Assembly (NCBI RefSeq): GCF_003072125.1
Contig: NZ_QCYH01000002.1
Location: forward strand, 248,001 to 312,000
DNA length: 64,000 bases
Direction: 5' to 3'
From: Pelagivirga sediminicola
GTDB lineage: Bacteria; Pseudomonadota; Alphaproteobacteria; Rhodobacterales; Rhodobacteraceae
In this document: positions 17,370 through 26,097 of the stretch, one piece after another
How the letters are laid out: each line of letters begins with the position of its first letter
How positions within the stretch are numbered: the stretch's first letter is position 1
Made by a program: the position numbers and the translations under genes
Notes under the pieces: model-generated
What the model was told of the DNA's origin: nothing
What the model saw: only the letters and a program-made list of their open reading frames with translations
The model's database searches: none

Positions 17370-19156
17370 TGCACGCCCCCCTGTCCGACGGATTGAACGA
17401 TCTGCGTCCGGTTTCGCACGACTTTTTGCAGAACCTCCTCCTTGGGACCGAAGGCGCGCACCTCGCCCTGCTCCAGCATCAGCAGCATGTCGCATTCCTG
17501 GATCGCCGCGGGACGGTGGGCCATGATCAGAACCGATCTGCCGTCTGCCTTGAAGCTGCGGATCGCGCGGTTGACCGCGGCGCTGCCCTCGTTGTCGAGA
17601 TTGGAGTTCGGCTCGTCCAGAACCAGGATCACGGGATCACCGTAGAGCGCCCGCGCAAGTCCGACGCGCTGCATCTGCCCGCCCGAAAGGCGCCCGCCGC
17701 CCGCGGTCACATGCGTGTCATAGCCTTGCGGCAGCTTCAGGATCATCTCATGCGCGTCTGCCGCCTTGGCGGCGGCGACGACGCGGTCGGCGTCGGGGGC
17801 ATCCGACAGGCGGGCGATGTTCTCGGCGACCGTGCCGTCGAACAGCTGCACGCGCTGCGGCAGATATCCGATATGTTCGCCCAGTATCGCAGGGTCGAAC
17901 TGGTCCAGCGTGGCGCCATCCAGCCGCAGGGCGCCGGCCCGTGGGGGCCAGACGCCGGTGATGGCGCGCGCCAATGTCGACTTGCCCGAACCAGACGGGC
18001 CGATCACGCCCACCGCTTGCCCCGGCTCTACCGCAAAGCTGACGGATTTGAGGACGGGCGCCGTGTCACCCGGCGCAAACACGGTGGCCTTGATCAGCTC
18101 CAGTCTGGCCTTGGGGCGCGGCAGCGCGGTCCGGGGCATTTCGGGCGGCACGTCCTTCAGCAGCTGCGCCAGGCTGGTCCAGCCTTGCCGCGCGCGCTGG
18201 ACCAGCGCCCATTGGCCCACCACCTGTTCGATCGGTGCCAGCGCGCGGCCCATCAGGATCGAGCCCGCAATCATTGCGCCCGCTGTCATCTGGTTCTGCA
18301 GCACCAGATATGCCCCGAGGCCCAGCATCGCCGATTGCAGGGCGAGGCGGAACGCCTTGGTCGAGCATGTAAATGTCGTTCCCAGATCGGTTGCGTCGAT
18401 CTGTTTCTCCAGCGCGGTGCCGCGCGCCTTTTGCCAGCGGTCGAACGCGGCGCCGCGCATGCCCATCGCCTGCACCATCTCGGCCTCGCTGCGGATCTGC
18501 GTGGCGATCGCGTCGGCCTGAACCGCGGTGCGGCCGGCATCGCGGGACGGCTGACGCGTGGTGATCTGGTTGAGGATCGCGATCGCGACCAGAAGCGCGC
18601 CGCCCGAAAGGGCAAGGATGCCGAGCCACGGATGGAATATCCATATGCCGGCCAGGAATATCGGGGTCCAGGGCATGTCGAACATCGCCGTCAGCACGGG
18701 CGAGACCATCAGCCGACGCACCGCTTCCAGATCGGCAAGGCCCGTTGCGGTGCCCTGATCGGGCTGGATTGCGGATTTGCGCAGCACGGCATCGAACACG
18801 CGCTTGTCCAGCCGCGCCTGAAACCGCGCCCCGACGCGGCCCATGATGCGCCCGCGCGCGAAGTCGAGGATGCCCATCATCGCAAAAAGAAATCCGACCA
18901 GCACCGTCAGCGCCAGCAACGTCTCGACCGAGCGGCTGCCCAAAACGCGGTCATAGACCTGCAGCATGTAAAGCGGCCCGGTCAACATCAGAAGGTTAAC
19001 GAAGACACTGAAAACGCCCACAAACCAATACAATCCGCGAGATTCGCGGCGTGCGGCGCGCAATTCGGGCAATCCCGGCTCGACCGGGCGCGCGGGCGCC
19101 TGTGGCCGGGCGCTGGGCGCAGATGTCAGGCGGGCGATCTTGGCGCTGGATGACAT
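17366..19156 (-). CDS. Type I secretion ABC transporter, PrtD-like permease/ATPase
   Basis: 596 residues from ATG 19156. The membrane domain has about six helices (residues 40-310), and the ATPase domain carries Walker A GPSGSGKST (386-394), signature LSGGQ (490-494), Walker B VILVLDEP (about 509-516) and the H-loop in MAHRP. Fusion of permease and ATPase without a C39 peptidase domain is the PrtD/AprD pattern for RTX proteins and proteases. Start is uncertain: ATG 19204 and TTG 19216 are in frame but none has a clear ribosome binding site. The substrate gene is not in the window; TolC is at 7211. Confidence 0.9.
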   Translation of the reverse strand: MSSSAKIARLTSAPSARPQAPARPVEPGLPELRAARRESRGLYWFVGVFSVFVNLLMLTGPLYMLQVYDRVLGSRSVETLLALTVLVGFLFAMMGILDFARGRIMGRVGARFQARLDKRVFDAVLRKSAIQPDQGTATGLADLEAVRRLMVSPVLTAMFDMPWTPIFLAGIWIFHPWLGILALSGGALLVAIAILNQITTRQPSRDAGRTAVQADAIATQIRSEAEMVQAMGMRGAAFDRWQKARGTALEKQIDATDLGTTFTCSTKAFRLALQSAMLGLGAYLVLQNQMTAGAMIAGSILMGRALAPIEQVVGQWALVQRARQGWTSLAQLLKDVPPEMPRTALPRPKARLELIKATVFAPGDTAPVLKSVSFAVEPGQAVGVIGPSGSGKSTLARAITGVWPPRAGALRLDGATLDQFDPAILGEHIGYLPQRVQLFDGTVAENIARLSDAPDADRVVAAAKAADAHEMILKLPQGYDTHVTAGGGRLSGGQMQRVGLARALYGDPVILVLDEPNSNLDNEGSAAVNRAIRSFKADGRSVLIMAHRPAAIQECDMLLMLEQGEVRAFGPKEEVLQKVVRNRTQIVQSVGQGGVQ

Positions 19157-19395
19157 ACGCTCAGGCCGCCGCAAACCGCGGAGCCGCGTGCGTGACTGCG
19201 TCATTATCGGGAACAATGGGCATCATGACGTCATATGAAATCATGCGAGTGAACATAAGGTTACTCAATCACGAAATCATGGGGCGCTAGCTAATCTGCA
19301 GATGCTTAACTGCGCATGCCCGCTTCGCAAGGGGCATGCCTGGCCGATCGAAGCGTTTTGGGGCCGTCTGGTGTGCGGGTTTTGCGCGAGGCGTG
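19157..19395. promoter_or_regulatory. Upstream region of the type I secretion operon, with palindromes
   Basis: AT-richer 239-bp gap. It contains the perfect palindrome ATGACGTCAT (19225-19234) and a wider CATGA...TCATG pairing just to its right, in the position of a promoter/operator for the ABC gene. No gene is visible. The regulator is unknown. Confidence 0.4.
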
Positions 19396-20037
19396 TCAGT
19401 CATTGTCGCGCAGCCCGGCGCCTGCGCCGGACAGACGGCTGGCGGCGGTGTCGGGCGCGTAGGTGCGCTGCGCAAGCGCGCCAAGACGCGCGGCCGTGGC
19501 GCTGTCCAGATCATAGCGCAGCTGGCAGGTCGGCAGCGGCAGATCGGCCGCGGCGCCGCGGCGGATGACGGCGCGCCCGGCAGGCGCCAGCGGCACGGGT
19601 GCCGTGCCGCGCAGATCGGCCGCAAAGGCGAAGGTGGCGCCGTCCCATGTGACATTCAGCGCGTGGTCCGCATCCTCTGCCGCGCCCGCGACGAAGGACA
19701 GCAAAAGCAGCGGGAACGCGCACTCGGCAAGCGTGATCTCGGCTTGCAAGGTGGCTTCCGCGGCCATGTCGCACAGGGCCGCGCCGGTCGCTATGGGGCA
19801 CAGCATGCCGCCCGCCGCCTGCCAGACCGGCGCCGCGGTATCCAGCGGGCGCATGCGGCCCAGCGGCCTGCGGTCATACGTCGCCAGCAGCGCGTCCAGC
19901 GCTTCGGGGCCGGGCAGGCCCAGTGACGCCAGCCATCGCACGGCCTTGCCCGCCTCTTCGGCCAGGCCCCAGTCGAACCCGCCGCCGCGGGCGGCCTTGC
20001 GTGCCAGCCCCTCGATTTCGCCCAAGGACCAGGTCAT
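19396..20037 (-). CDS. DUF3726 domain protein
   Basis: 213 residues. It begins MTWSLGEIEGLARKAARGGG followed by FDWGLAEEAGKAVRWLASLG, the mark of the DUF3726 family. The rest is Ala/Leu-rich with LRGTAPVPLAPAGRAVIRRG and a C-terminal LGALAQRTYAPDTAASRLSG. It is soluble with no signal peptide. Function unknown. Its ATG overlaps the stop of the 563-residue gene (ATGA), so the two are translationally coupled and probably act together. It is the last gene of a putative amine-use cluster. Confidence 0.78.
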   Translation of the reverse strand: MTWSLGEIEGLARKAARGGGFDWGLAEEAGKAVRWLASLGLPGPEALDALLATYDRRPLGRMRPLDTAAPVWQAAGGMLCPIATGAALCDMAAEATLQAEITLAECAFPLLLLSFVAGAAEDADHALNVTWDGATFAFAADLRGTAPVPLAPAGRAVIRRGAAADLPLPTCQLRYDLDSATAARLGALAQRTYAPDTAASRLSGAGAGLRDND

Positions 20038-21725
20038 GACGCCTCCAGCGGCGGATAGGTCCAGTCATCGGCGTCGCAATCGGCCAGCTCATGCGGGAAG
20101 GGCGCGTGCTGAAACATGGTGATGCGCACCCACCGGTCCGAGCGCGGATCGAAATGGCAGGCGCCGAAAAAGCTGAGCTTGGCGCGCAGCATGTCGATGG
20201 GCATCAGGCTGGCGCCGATGGTGTTGCTGCGGATCTCGGCATAGGGCAGGCGCGCCGCGATCTGGGTGCGGCGCACGATGTGGCGATGCTCGGGATGGGC
20301 CAGCACGAAGGCGGCGACATTCGCGCCGCCGAACGCCTCCAGCGCGGCGAACATGCGCGCGGCATCGCGGCCGGGACACAGCGGTTGCTCGTAGGGCTCC
20401 AACGGCTCCAGCCGCCGCTCGCCCAGACGCGGCTCCAGCTTGGCGTCGGAGATGTACCAGACGCGGTCCTGCGCGCCGTCCGCGTCCCAGTCGATCTCCA
20501 GCGCCCAGCCATAGATGCTGCGCACCGCATCCTTCAGCCGCTCGATGCGCATGGCGCCGTCGATGCGCCATTGGCGGTCCTCGTCGCAGGACATGGTGCC
20601 GACCAGATCGTCGGACATCTGCGGATAGGGCTCCAGCAGCAGCGCGGCCAGCTGCTCCTGTCCCTCGATGGACAGCGCGCCGCCGGCCCAGTTCCACAGG
20701 CGGTCCCAAGGGTGCGGCGCGGTGAAGTCGGCCGTCTCGACATGGGCGGACAGGCGCGCCAGATCGCGGCGCAGATCGGCCAGCTTGGCGATCTGGAGGG
20801 GGTGATCGCTGTGCCACGCCTCGGCGTTCAGGACCGCGCGGCGCAGGATGTGGCGGAAGGCGGCGACGTCATAGGGCGCAGCCACCTCTAGCGCGCGGAT
20901 GCGCGCCAGCGCCGTCTCGCGCGCGGCGATCCAGCAATGCAGCAACGCGGGGTGATTGAGCAGATAGGGCGCCATGCCAAGCCCCGTGGAATTGCCGATC
21001 CCGAAGCGGCGGCGCAGCTGCGGCTCCAGCGCGGCGGCGGTGCCCGGCGATTTCAGCTGCGCCATATGCTCGACCAGATCCATCACGAAGGCGCGGGTCA
21101 GGTAGACCGACAGCATCTCGACCTGATAGGGCGCGTGGAATTCGGGACGATCCGCGATCACGGCGCGGTCGGCGGCCCCGAACTTGCCGGAGCCATAGAC
21201 GGCGGTGGTGCGCATCAGATATCCCACGTCGCCGATCAGCGCCGGATCGGGCTGCTCGCCTGCCGCCAATGCGGCGACGACATGATCCCACAGCCGGACC
21301 GAGCGGTTGGCGCGGCTCAGCGACAGCTCGCTCTGGCTAATGCGGCCGGCCTCCTGCAAGGGCACATTGGCGCGGAGGCGGTCGATATCGGCACCCGTCG
21401 GCACGCCGTCAAAGAGCGTGAACGTGGCGTCCCATTCGGTCGCGATCACCCGGTCCGAGCGTTTTTCCGGCGCAAGATCATTGGCAAAGGCGATCAGGCT
21501 ATAGGCGCGCTGCGGGCCGCGGGCGGTGTAGACGGCGCAGCCGACGCCTTGCGCGTCGATATCCCAGACCGGGCGCGTGAACTGCCAGTTTTCGGCCTTG
21601 AGCCGCCGCAGCAGGATGCGCATGAACGACAGACGGGATTGATGAAACGAGCCCAGCCGTTCAAGACGCATGACCTGGTCGGGCTGGCGCATCCCGGCAA
21701 TCGTGGCCGGCTGGTCGATCTGCAT
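20034..21725 (-). CDS. Conserved hypothetical protein (563 aa), partner of DUF3726
   Basis: 563 residues, not recognised as a named family. Soluble, rich in Arg, Trp and acidic residues, without membrane segments or a nucleotide-binding motif. Distinct stretches are MRLERLGSFHQSRLSFMRILL near the start, TAVYGSGKFGAADRAV (about 185-200), GIGNSTGLGMAPYLLNHPALLHCW (about 255-278) and FDPRSDRWVRITMFQHAPFP near the end. ATG 21725 follows GGGAGGAG. It overlaps the DUF3726 gene by 4 bp and lies 61 bp after the BCCT stop, across a hairpin at 21752. Context suggests a role in amine catabolism or its control; the chemistry is unknown. Confidence 0.72.
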   Translation of the reverse strand: MQIDQPATIAGMRQPDQVMRLERLGSFHQSRLSFMRILLRRLKAENWQFTRPVWDIDAQGVGCAVYTARGPQRAYSLIAFANDLAPEKRSDRVIATEWDATFTLFDGVPTGADIDRLRANVPLQEAGRISQSELSLSRANRSVRLWDHVVAALAAGEQPDPALIGDVGYLMRTTAVYGSGKFGAADRAVIADRPEFHAPYQVEMLSVYLTRAFVMDLVEHMAQLKSPGTAAALEPQLRRRFGIGNSTGLGMAPYLLNHPALLHCWIAARETALARIRALEVAAPYDVAAFRHILRRAVLNAEAWHSDHPLQIAKLADLRRDLARLSAHVETADFTAPHPWDRLWNWAGGALSIEGQEQLAALLLEPYPQMSDDLVGTMSCDEDRQWRIDGAMRIERLKDAVRSIYGWALEIDWDADGAQDRVWYISDAKLEPRLGERRLEPLEPYEQPLCPGRDAARMFAALEAFGGANVAAFVLAHPEHRHIVRRTQIAARLPYAEIRSNTIGASLMPIDMLRAKLSFFGACHFDPRSDRWVRITMFQHAPFPHELADCDADDWTYPPLEAS

Positions 21726-21751
21726 GTCATCTCCTCCCTTGGAAACAAATA

Positions 21752-21773
21752 GGGCGGCCCCTGCGGGCCGCCC
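21752..21773 (-). terminator. Hairpin between BCCT gene and 563-aa gene
   Basis: Perfect 9-bp arms GGGCGGCCC (21752-21760) and GGGCCGCCC (21765-21773), loop 4 nt. On the minus strand it is followed by TATTTGTTTCC. It could end or attenuate the BCCT transcript before the 563-residue gene, whose own ribosome binding site is just beyond. Confidence 0.6.
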
Positions 21774-21786
21774 AGTGAATTTCGCG

Positions 21787-23331
21787 TCAGAGCGTCCCGC
21801 GCCCTTTGCCGATGGTGATGCGCAGCGCATCCCATAGAGATGGCAGCAGGATCAGCGACACCGGAACCGCGGTGACGACGATGAAGCTCTGCAATTTGCC
21901 GATGCCGCCCGAGCCGGTCCAGATCAGGATCATCGCCATGATGCCCATCGTCACGCCCCAGAAGACGCGCACGCCGGTCGCGCTGCGATCCTCGTCCGAC
22001 ATGGCGACCGAGATGACATAGGTCATCGAATCGCCGGTCGTGGCCACGAAGATCGTGGTCAGGACCAGGAAGAGCAGCGACACAAGGAAGCCCAGCGGCA
22101 TCTGCTGCGTGATCGACAGGAGCGCGGCGGGCAGGTTGAACCCCTCGAACGCCGCCGAGACGGAGCCGGGATTTTCCAGCTCGAACGCGATGCCGGAGCC
22201 GCCGACGATGGTAAACCAGAAGGTCGTCACGATCGGCGCGACGATCGACAGCATGATGATGATCGACCGGATCGACCGCCCGCGGCTGACGCGCGCAATA
22301 AACATCGCCATCAGCGGACCGTATCCCATGAACCAGCCCCAGAAGAACACGGTCCACCAGCCCAGCCAGCCCGGAGGGCCGAACACGTCCGCCTCGCCGC
22401 GGTGCAGCGCCATGCCGAAGAAATTGCCGATATAGGTCGAAAAGCCCGAGACATAGCTTTTAAGGATGAACGCGGTCGGCCCGGCGATCAGCATGAAGAT
22501 CAGCAGGATCGCCGCAAGGATCACGTTGATCCGGCTGAGGATCTGAATGCCCTTGGACAGCCCCGTAATGGCCGAGATCGTGTAGATCGCCACAAGCCCC
22601 GCGATGACGGCGGCCTGCGTGGCGAAGGTGTCGGGGATGCCGAACAGCGCCTCCAGCCCATAGCTGACCTGAAGCCCCAGGAACCCGACGGGGCCGACGG
22701 TGCCCGCCACCACGGCGATGATGCAGCACGCATCGGCGATCCAGCCAATGGGGCCGGTAATCGCGCGGTCGCCGAACACCGGATAGAGCAGGGTGCGCGG
22801 CGCCATCGGCAGGCCCTTTTCATAGTGGTAATGCATCAGCATGATGGTGCTGAGCGCGCCCAGGATCGCCCATGCCAGGAAACCCCAATGCATGAAGCTT
22901 TGCGCCAGGGCGGGCGCGACGGCGGCGGGGGTGCCGGATTCGCCTCCGTAATAGGGCGGCGAGGACAGGAAATGCGCCATCGGCTCGCCCGCGGCCCAGA
23001 ATACGCCGCCCCCGGCCAGAAGGGTGCACATGATCATCGCGCCCCATTGGAAGATCGGAAATTCCGGCGTCAGCACGCCGCCCATGATGGACCGGCTGCC
23101 CGGCAGAACGATCAGGACCAGCCCCATCAGGAAGGTCGCCAGCAGCAGGAATTGCCAGTAGAGACCGAAATATTTTGCCGAAAAGGCAAAGCTGGCATCG
23201 ACGATGGTCGATAGCAGGTCGAGATTGACCAGCGCGATGATGCAGAAAAGGGCGATGAAGCCGCCGGTCATGGCGAAAAGCGGCACATTTATATGCGCCC
23301 GTCTTCCGCGCTCCGAGGTGGTTTCCGTCAT
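21787..23331 (-). CDS. BCCT-family transporter (betaine/carnitine/choline type)
   Basis: 514 residues with about 12 membrane helices. It imports quaternary ammonium compounds by Na+ or H+ symport, or by exchange. The central BCCT signature is recognisable in WWTVFFWGWFMGYGPLMAMF followed by IARVSRGRSIR. The aromatic cage region is less canonical (GYGP for the usual WxPF), so the substrate may not be glycine betaine itself. The ATG at 23331 is preceded by GGGAGGAG. It is transcribed after the M19-like gene (gap 39 bp) and before the 563-aa/DUF3726 pair, suggesting uptake of the substrate these genes act on. Confidence 0.88.
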   Translation of the reverse strand: MTETTSERGRRAHINVPLFAMTGGFIALFCIIALVNLDLLSTIVDASFAFSAKYFGLYWQFLLLATFLMGLVLIVLPGSRSIMGGVLTPEFPIFQWGAMIMCTLLAGGGVFWAAGEPMAHFLSSPPYYGGESGTPAAVAPALAQSFMHWGFLAWAILGALSTIMLMHYHYEKGLPMAPRTLLYPVFGDRAITGPIGWIADACCIIAVVAGTVGPVGFLGLQVSYGLEALFGIPDTFATQAAVIAGLVAIYTISAITGLSKGIQILSRINVILAAILLIFMLIAGPTAFILKSYVSGFSTYIGNFFGMALHRGEADVFGPPGWLGWWTVFFWGWFMGYGPLMAMFIARVSRGRSIRSIIIMLSIVAPIVTTFWFTIVGGSGIAFELENPGSVSAAFEGFNLPAALLSITQQMPLGFLVSLLFLVLTTIFVATTGDSMTYVISVAMSDEDRSATGVRVFWGVTMGIMAMILIWTGSGGIGKLQSFIVVTAVPVSLILLPSLWDALRITIGKGRGTL

Positions 23332-23370
23332 GTGACACTCCTCCCTGAGTGTTTGAATTGCTGCGCCGGA

Positions 23371-24399
23371 TCAGTCCGGCGTGCCTGCCGTGCCCGCAGA
23401 GTCGCGGTGCAAACCGCGGGGGATGAAGCTTTCGCCGAAGAAACGCAACCAGTTGCCGCCCATCAAACCGTCGATTTCCGCCTGATCGAAGCCGATTTCG
23501 CGCAATCCGCGCTCGAAATTTCCGAAATCGCGGTTGTCCTTGAACCATTCGGGCTGGGCCGGAAATCCGGGGGCGGCGGCGCTGCCTTCGCCATAGTCGA
23601 TGCTTTTGGTCCAGCGGCCGGTGCGCATCCATTCGACCACGCTGTCGGGCTGATCCTGGCACAGATCGGTGCCGATGCCGAAATGCTGGACGCCGAACTG
23701 CTCGGCGGCGCGCGCGATCATCTCGCAGAACTGGCGCAGCGTGCAACCCGAGCCGTCTTTCAGGTGGTGCGGATAGGCGGAAAAGCCCATCATGCCGCCG
23801 TTTTGCGTGACCGCGCGGATGACATCGTCGCGCTTGTTGCGCAGGGCGGGCTGCCAGCTGTGCAGGTTGGCATGGGTGATCGCGATCGGCCGCTCGGACA
23901 GGTCCGCGGCCTCGATCGTCGAGCGATCCGCCGAATGGCTCATGTCGATGACAAGGCCGGTGCGGTTCATTTCCTTTATCACCTCGCGGCCCATGCGGGT
24001 GAGCCCCGGATCCTCGGCCTCGTAACAGCCGGTGGCCAGAAGCGACTGGTTGTTGTAGCTCAGCTGCATGAAGCGCGCGCCCAGATCGTGCAGCACCTCG
24101 ACCAGACCGATGTCATCCTCGATGGGCGAGGGGTTCTGGAAGCCGAAGAAGATCGCCGTGCGGCCGGTCTCGTGCGCGGCGCGCACATCGCCCGCCCACC
24201 GGCCCTTTGTGATGAGCTCCGGGAATTGCTCGAACCAGCGGTTCCAGCGCTCGATATTCAGCACTGTTTCGCGGAAATTCTCGTGATAGGCGATGGTCAC
24301 ATGCACCGCGTCCAGCCCGCCGTCGCGCATCTGGCGGAAGATCTTTTCCGACCAGTTGGCATATTGCAGGCAATCGATGCGGGGGCGGAACGTGGTCAC
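23371..24399 (-). CDS. M19 (membrane dipeptidase)-like protein with altered metal motif
   Basis: 342 residues. TIM-barrel amidohydrolase fold of the renal dipeptidase family: MNRTGLVIDMSHSADRSTIE, RPIAITHANLHSWQPALRNK, FGIGTDLCQDQ and IMGGNW-like LMGGNWLRFF near the end. The usual N-terminal D-x-H-x-D zinc motif reads RIDCLQYANWSEKIF, and the usual E-G after the fourth strand reads FFGFQN. The related subfamily encoded near dimethylglycine catabolism genes in Pseudomonas shares IIFGFQN-type sequence, so peptidase activity is doubtful. Start is GTG 24399. It lies 39 bp upstream of the BCCT gene. Confidence 0.82.
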   Translation of the reverse strand: MTTFRPRIDCLQYANWSEKIFRQMRDGGLDAVHVTIAYHENFRETVLNIERWNRWFEQFPELITKGRWAGDVRAAHETGRTAIFFGFQNPSPIEDDIGLVEVLHDLGARFMQLSYNNQSLLATGCYEAEDPGLTRMGREVIKEMNRTGLVIDMSHSADRSTIEAADLSERPIAITHANLHSWQPALRNKRDDVIRAVTQNGGMMGFSAYPHHLKDGSGCTLRQFCEMIARAAEQFGVQHFGIGTDLCQDQPDSVVEWMRTGRWTKSIDYGEGSAAAPGFPAQPEWFKDNRDFGNFERGLREIGFDQAEIDGLMGGNWLRFFGESFIPRGLHRDSAGTAGTPD

Positions 24400-24440
24400 G
24401 GCGCAGCTCTCGCCGCCGCGCGTTCAGAGGCGGCGGATTT

Positions 24441-24462
24441 GAGTAATTTTGCCAAGATGAAG
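24441..24462 (+). repeat. Interspersed GAGTATTT...CAAGATGAAG motif, copy 1
   Basis: GAGTAATT-TTGC-CAAGATGAAG, between the aldehyde dehydrogenase stop and the M19-like start. One of five intergenic copies in the window. Confidence 0.7.
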
Positions 24463-24481
24463 GCTCGGTGTGCCGGGCGGG

Positions 24482-25930
24482 TCATGAAGGGGTGCCGCTG
24501 GAGATATAGGATGTCTTGACGATGGTATAGAAATCGCGCGCGGTCTGGCCCTGTTCGCGCGGGCCATAGCTGCTGTCGCCGCGCCCGCCGAAGGGGACGT
24601 GGTAATCGGTGCCCGCGGTCGGCAGGTTGACGGTAACGACGCCGGTGCGCGCGTTTCGCCGGAAATGCGTGGCGCGGGCCAGGTTTTGCGTCACGATGCC
24701 GGAGGTCAGGCCGAAATTGGTTTCGTTGACGACCGAGAGCCCTTCGTCATAGCTGCCCACCTTGATGACCGCGGCGAGGGGGGCGAACATCTCCTTGCGG
24801 TTGATCTGCATCTGGTTGGTGGTGTTCAGGAAAACGCCCGGCGACATGAAATAGCCGTCGGTGTCCAGGCTCAGGCGCTCCCCGCCGCAGGCCAGCTCGG
24901 CGCCCTCGGCGCGGCCTTTTTCCACCCAGGCGAGGTTCTCCGTCAGCTGCTGCTCGGACACGACCGGCCCAATCTGGGTGCCGTCTGCGAGCGCATGGCC
25001 CACCTTCATCGCCTTGGTGTCGGCGACCAGCTTGTCCACGAAGGCATCATGCACGCCGTCCATCACCACCAGCCGCGAGGAGGCGGTGCATTTCTGGCCG
25101 GTGCCGCCGAACGCGCCCCCGAGGGCCAGCGTGACGGCCAGATCCAGATCTGCGTCATCGGTCACGAAAAGCGCGTTTTTCGAGCCCATTTCCATCTGGA
25201 TCCGCGTGAAGTTCTGCACTGCCGCCGCCGCAATCCCGCGCCCCACGAGAACCGAGCCGGTAAAGGAGACCGCGTCGATCAGCGGGCTTTCGACCAGACG
25301 CTGGCCGACATCGCGCCCGGCGCCCATGACGAGGTTGAACAGACCCTTCGGGATGTCCTGGCGCGAGATGATCTCGGTCAGCGCGTGGGCAGAGGCGGGC
25401 GTGACATTCGCCGGCTTCCAGATCACCGCGTTGCCATAGGCCAGCGCGGGCGCGATCTTCCAGCTGGCGGTGGCGGTGGGAAAGTTCCACGGGCTGATGA
25501 TGGCCACCGTGCCCACAGGCTCGCGCCGCACGTCGATCTCGACGCCCGCACGCACGGAATCCGCCGTCTCGCCCAGCTGGCGCAGCACCTCGGCGGCGTA
25601 GTAGGTGAAGAACTGTCCCGCGCGGAACACCTCGCCGCGGCCCTCGGCCAGGGGCTTGCCCTCCTCGCGGCTGAGCAGCGTGCCCAGCTCTTCGGCGCGG
25701 GCCATCAATTCGGTCCCGATGGCGTTCAGGACGGCCTGCTTGCGCTCCAAGGGGTAGGCGGCCCATTCGGCCTGAGCGCGGCGTGCCGCGTCCAGCGCAA
25801 GGTCCAGCTGATCGGCGCCGGCCTGCGCGTAATGGCCGATGATGTCGCTCAGGTCCGAGGGATTCACGTTGGCAACATGGTCCGGACCGTCCAGCCACGC
25901 GCCCGCGATGTAATTCTCAGATATCTTCAT
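24482..25930 (-). CDS. Aldehyde dehydrogenase, 2-ketoglutarate-semialdehyde dehydrogenase-like
   Basis: 482 residues. NAD(P)-dependent oxidation of an aldehyde. It has Asn149 in SPWNFPTA, Glu247 in QMEMGSKNA, and catalytic Cys281 in GGTGQKCTASSR. The C-terminal TVNLPTAGTDYHVPFGGRG, then YGPREQGQTARDFYTIVKT, is closest to 2-ketoglutarate semialdehyde dehydrogenases of the hydroxyproline and arabinose pathways. That points to a semialdehyde from a proline-like betaine or similar, but the exact substrate is an inference. ATG 25930. It is first in a minus-strand set with the M19-like and BCCT genes, and is preceded by a LysR gene reading toward it. Confidence 0.9.
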   Translation of the reverse strand: MKISENYIAGAWLDGPDHVANVNPSDLSDIIGHYAQAGADQLDLALDAARRAQAEWAAYPLERKQAVLNAIGTELMARAEELGTLLSREEGKPLAEGRGEVFRAGQFFTYYAAEVLRQLGETADSVRAGVEIDVRREPVGTVAIISPWNFPTATASWKIAPALAYGNAVIWKPANVTPASAHALTEIISRQDIPKGLFNLVMGAGRDVGQRLVESPLIDAVSFTGSVLVGRGIAAAAVQNFTRIQMEMGSKNALFVTDDADLDLAVTLALGGAFGGTGQKCTASSRLVVMDGVHDAFVDKLVADTKAMKVGHALADGTQIGPVVSEQQLTENLAWVEKGRAEGAELACGGERLSLDTDGYFMSPGVFLNTTNQMQINRKEMFAPLAAVIKVGSYDEGLSVVNETNFGLTSGIVTQNLARATHFRRNARTGVVTVNLPTAGTDYHVPFGGRGDSSYGPREQGQTARDFYTIVKTSYISSGTPS

Positions 25931-26097
25931 GACGGCATGACCCCTTGGCGTGTGTTCGACCTTGCCGCGCCGTGTTGGAGGCTTTGGAAGCGCCGCGCGG
26001 CTTCGCGCCGTATCAAACGCCTGTTATCGCTTCAGGGCAAACGCAATCTGATTGAATGGAATTCAGAATAATTGAAGTTCGGCCAGCCGCGGCCAGA

